From: Lycocorax pyrrhopterus obiensis
Lineage: Eukaryota; Chordata; Aves; Passeriformes; Paradisaeidae
NCBI GenBank assembly: GCA_014706295.1
Contig: JACSVZ010000002.1
Coordinates: forward strand, 131,387,431-131,451,430
Direction: 5' to 3'
Length of the DNA: 64,000 nucleotides
How positions within the stretch are numbered: position 1 is the first letter of the stretch; every line of letters begins with the position of its first letter. This document shows positions 60,413-64,000 of this stretch, piece by piece. The notes beneath the pieces were generated by a model, which saw nothing but the letters and a program-made list of their open reading frames with translations, did not search any database and had not been told where the DNA came from. A program made the position numbers and the translations under genes.

Positions 60413-63400
60413 TGCATATTTCCAACGAACTCTTAAGGGACAAGAGGAATCAGAAGGAACAAAAGGTACAAATAAAGTAAGCATTAATTCTAAAAAAAAA
60501 ATGTTTTCCACCATTCAAAAAACACAAGTCAACTTCTGTTTAAGTTGTCATACCTCACCAGTGCGTTAGCCAGGAACAGGAGCACTAGAAGAACATGAAG
60601 GAAATTGTCCTGACAGCATTTTTAACAAAACTGAAATAGACACAACAGCTTTATGTCACAAGATTTCCAATACAAAGGAAATCTAATATGTGTCTGAGAT
60701 TTCAAATGTAGTTTATGGAGGTTTATCCCAATGTAGCTGAAGAGTTCAGAGAAGCCAGAACTGTTCCCTTCCATGCAGATCTTGGCAGCCAGGAGACTGT
60801 AAGAAACAAGCAGTGATACTGTTATTTCAGCTTCTTGAAGACTATTTCTATGCTACTGCTCTATATTATATAAGTCTGCTCCTCAGAGTTGGACCTATCT
60901 GCACGTACTGGAATACTTATAAAAACCCAAACCTGTTTTAAGCAAATTAAGAATTTAAATACTAATTCACTTGTTTTAAAGATGAACCATTTTCAGAAAG
61001 TTGAGAAAATTAAATGGAACTGACCCTGAAGTTTCAAAGACCTTTTGTCAGACATTAACCAAGACAAGTGTGAAAGGAAGTGCTGATTACATGACAATAC
61101 TATAACCAGACCATCTGGAATCTGACTCTGGAGCAGGAATAAAGAATTCATTTCCATTCCATCAAGAGTCTCCATCCATAAAAAGTTAATTTCCTTTTAT
61201 AGGTAAACAAAAGGGAGTTGCTCAACCTGACACAGCTCCCTGAATAATCAGACAGGACTTGCAGAGGCGTTAATGCACACAGCGGTTCAAGCTGCAAACT
61301 GCCTTCTCCCCGTACCCTTTTCTGACTGCACCTCATTTATGTTTACACACTTTATGACATGGGACAAATCCCAACCTATTGCTGGCAGATTAAAATTAAG
61401 TACCTGCAACAATCTTTCTCGTGTACTGAAAGAGAGGTAGGTACTGAGAGTCAAGTGACAAAGTCTCAACAAAAAACCCCTCAGAGATTAAAGAAGTGAA
61501 TGGCCCTGTTTGAACTTGACTTTGGTTAAAGTCAAGCAGCTGGAAAAGCTCCTGATCCCATACTCACATGTAAAAAATAGATGGAGAAATCACATATTCT
61601 GATACTTAATTTAGAACCTGACATTCTAAACTTACTCTGTGGGTAGTTAAGTCAGAACCAGACACTACTCCTACTATGCATTACCGTTTCAGAAACTGAC
61701 TTCTGAGACCCGGTATATAGAAACATCTTAAATAATGTTGCAAATAAAATTCACATTAAGAATCTTACTAGTTTTAGTCAAGAGAAAAAACTCAAATTCT
61801 GCTAATATTTCTTGTTACAAAACTAGGAATATTTTGCTCACTTTGAGAGCTCTGGTAAAATTACACTTAGGTATCTGTAACTGGAAGAAGGAAAAGATTT
61901 CCCCCAAACTCTTCTTTTTGCCAGGAGCATTGGAGCGTGTCTGTGTCTGCCCAGTTTTCCTCAGAAACATCTGCAGTTTCTAAGCAAGTTGCTAATCTCT
62001 CTCTGAGTCTTTCTCCTTACTCTTTTTGATCCATTACTTTGAGCATTCTTCCTTCATATGCCAAAAAGTCACACTGAAACTCAGATCCTAATACGTACCT
62101 ACCCAAACCAGGGGAAGTTACTTAAATGAAATATTTTTATGAAGAAAATATGTTCTGTGCTGTGCACCAGTGGCTCTCACACATGGTGTGTGGCCTCCAA
62201 GCTGGCCATGCAGAGAGAGCAGACTACACAGCACTGACTCCACTTCCTCTCCTCCCCACCGTGACACGGGGTGCACATCCTTGTCTCATCTGTGAAGTGA
62301 CAGGGCACAGCCACAAATGCCATGCTATGTTCACAAAGCAGGGTAGGCATGCAGCTGGTTCTGCCAGCTCACAGACACTGGGTGGTGACTGGGAACCACA
62401 GTGGTCTCACCTCTTAACATCTGGTTTGGCCTTGACAGGCTGTGTCCTACACCACTTGCAGCAGAAGGGGAGCATCTGCAGCGCTGTGTGTCCACTCCAG
62501 AAGCTATTTCAGCATCCTCCATTTGTCTATTATGAAGCCATAGCCAAAAGACTGGTGGTAAACCTGGGCCACCCCTGTATGCTGATCTGTGCTGCTGCTG
62601 TACACTACAAATGCCCAGAGACTACAACAAACACCCTGTTCCATGGAGCAGAGAGTGGGATCCATCCAGTCCCACTATCCAATCTCACAAGTAGTGCACA
62701 GACTCCTTACATCCACTCTGACCTAAACCAAGTTCAGCTTGTCCACAGGTTACATTTTGGACATTTTCTGTTGACAGGTGAAGTAATCCACACACTCAGT
62801 TTGATTTAATAAAAGTAACAAAAGAATTAACTACAGCATTAAAGAAGGGAAGTAAAACTGAAAACAACACTCACACAACAAGGTTAGCTTCTTGTATCTT
62901 TATTACAGGAAAGTCTAAATTAAAAAGATGATTACTACTGACAGCAGTGAACTAGTGCCAACTGTTAACCCTGTCTTCAAATATGGTCTCTTCTATTCCA
63001 TAAAGGGCTTTCACTCTAGACAAAGCTCAGCAAATAAAGATACCTTGGAAATGACAATGGCTCAAGTAAGATGGGGGATAGTGTGCTATAAGCAATAAAG
63101 GTGAAAAAATGGAAAGAAGTTACAGGGAAGAAGTGTGTTTTATGAGCAGAATCCTCAGTGCATATGAAATGGGGTAAATCTCAAGCCAAAGTGAAGCATA
63201 ACAGAGGCATGGAGTGGAGGACAGAAGATAAAATGACAAGAAGGGGCAGAATTAGGAAGAATGCAGTGGGAGTGAAAGTAAATTTCTGTTACGGCTACCT
63301 GACACAGCTTCCCAGTTCAGGCCCTTGGGGTCAGAGGCATGCAAGTGCTAGAGCCAGGGCAGGGGCAAGGAAGCACATTGGGATTAAAGTAGCAAGTGCC

Positions 63401-64000
63401 TGGGAGCTGGCAGGAGGTGAAGTCTGTGGCCTTGTATCCTTAAGTTAGTTAAGATTTAAAAACTGACTTGAAGTTAAGATTACTTTCTTGACTTAAAAAT
63501 GCATATGAAGTATTCCTAATTGCTCAACTGGAGCATAGTTTGTTTCTTGGAGGAAGACCCAAGTTTTCAAAATACACCTTTGAATTTCAGAACATACATA
63601 ATGGCCTAAAGTTTCTGCAAAATTGTTGTCCTTTGGGTAGAATGACTCAGAATGGCCAATACGAAATCCCCAGGGTCCTGGAAAGCCTGAAAATGCCGTG
63701 AATAGACACCTTTCCAGCTTTTTGCCAGACCATTGCAGACCATCTTTTAATTCTCCCAAGTGTTTGTTCCACCTCCATCTCCTTGGTTGTTCTGGAGGAC
63801 AAAGTTAGGCCAAGGCCAATAGTTCCTCTAACCAGTGTTGACTTTCATGTGACAAATGGGATAAATCAACGAAGTGTTTAACTAAACAAACTGTACTACA
63901 CTAGCAAATGAGTTTCTCACTTTGCAAAACAGACAGCATAACTCTAAAAGCCAAAGAGAATTGACATTTTTAAACTGACAAATTCACTTACTATCAAAGT
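60413..64000. other. Stretch without recognised genes
   Basis: AT-rich except for 62150-62760. No repeat or RNA gene was recognised. The long open frame at 62126-62809 is listed separately. Confidence 0.55.
62126..62809 (+). other. Unassigned 227-codon open frame
   Basis: This is the longest open frame outside the CpG island. The product (starting MKYFYEENMF, ending HTLSLI) has no recognisable domain, signal peptide or membrane segment. It is rich in His and Cys without a clear zinc-finger spacing. In 64 kb of two-strand sequence a frame this long is mildly unexpected but not excluded by chance. No Kozak-like context or splice structure supports it. It may be a decayed repeat or a chance frame. 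Confidence 0.15.

Noticed and set aside
1..64000. CRISPR arrays, operons, ribosome binding sites, phage or insertion-sequence features.
   Set aside because: None is present. The composition and repeat content are those of a vertebrate nuclear genome.

Overview
The window looks like vertebrate nuclear DNA, most probably from a passerine bird. The evidence is CR1 LINE copies in both orientations, avian-type endogenous retrovirus LTRs, and a split tRNA-Ile-headed SINE with a CR1-like tail. That SINE has the architecture of TguSINE1, a songbird family. The family names come from recall of consensus motifs, not from a database search. No complete protein-coding gene can be recognised. Apart from one CpG island the DNA is AT-rich, and open frames are short and largely random.

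Layout. From 1 to about 4190 is featureless AT-rich DNA. From about 4195 to 5420 is a dense CpG island with GC boxes, a GT dinucleotide run and a GGGGCC hexanucleotide run. On the minus strand it contains a good splice donor (exon end at 4955). I read this as the promoter and non-coding first exon of an unidentified gene running leftward out of the window. From 5420 to about 34280 is a gene-poor stretch with two CR1 fragments (11.8-12.2 kb and 23.75-23.86 kb), a few very old interspersed repeats, microsatellites and several short perfect inverted repeats.

From 34.3 to 36.4 kb is an LTR cluster: a truncated minus-strand LTR fragment, then two related solo LTRs in opposite, tail-to-tail orientation, each with a target-site duplication. 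From 41.5 to 44.4 kb is a LINE cluster: an ancient CR1/L3-like element with a decayed reverse-transcriptase segment, followed by two younger CR1 pieces in opposite orientation. From 50.7 to 53.5 kb is a three-level nest: a minus-strand CR1 is interrupted by the SINE, which is itself interrupted by a 1.6 kb plus-strand LTR with a perfect CCCAT duplication. An MIR-like SINE remnant lies at about 60.3 kb. The remainder to 64000 is unremarkable apart from one long unassigned open frame (62126-62809).

The genes do not form a pathway or operon. The window is one regulatory promoter region plus intergenic or intronic DNA shaped by retroelements. I found no new defence, mobile or metabolic system. 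The best-supported items are the nested insertion, the inverted LTR pair, and the promoter with its GGGGCC tract.
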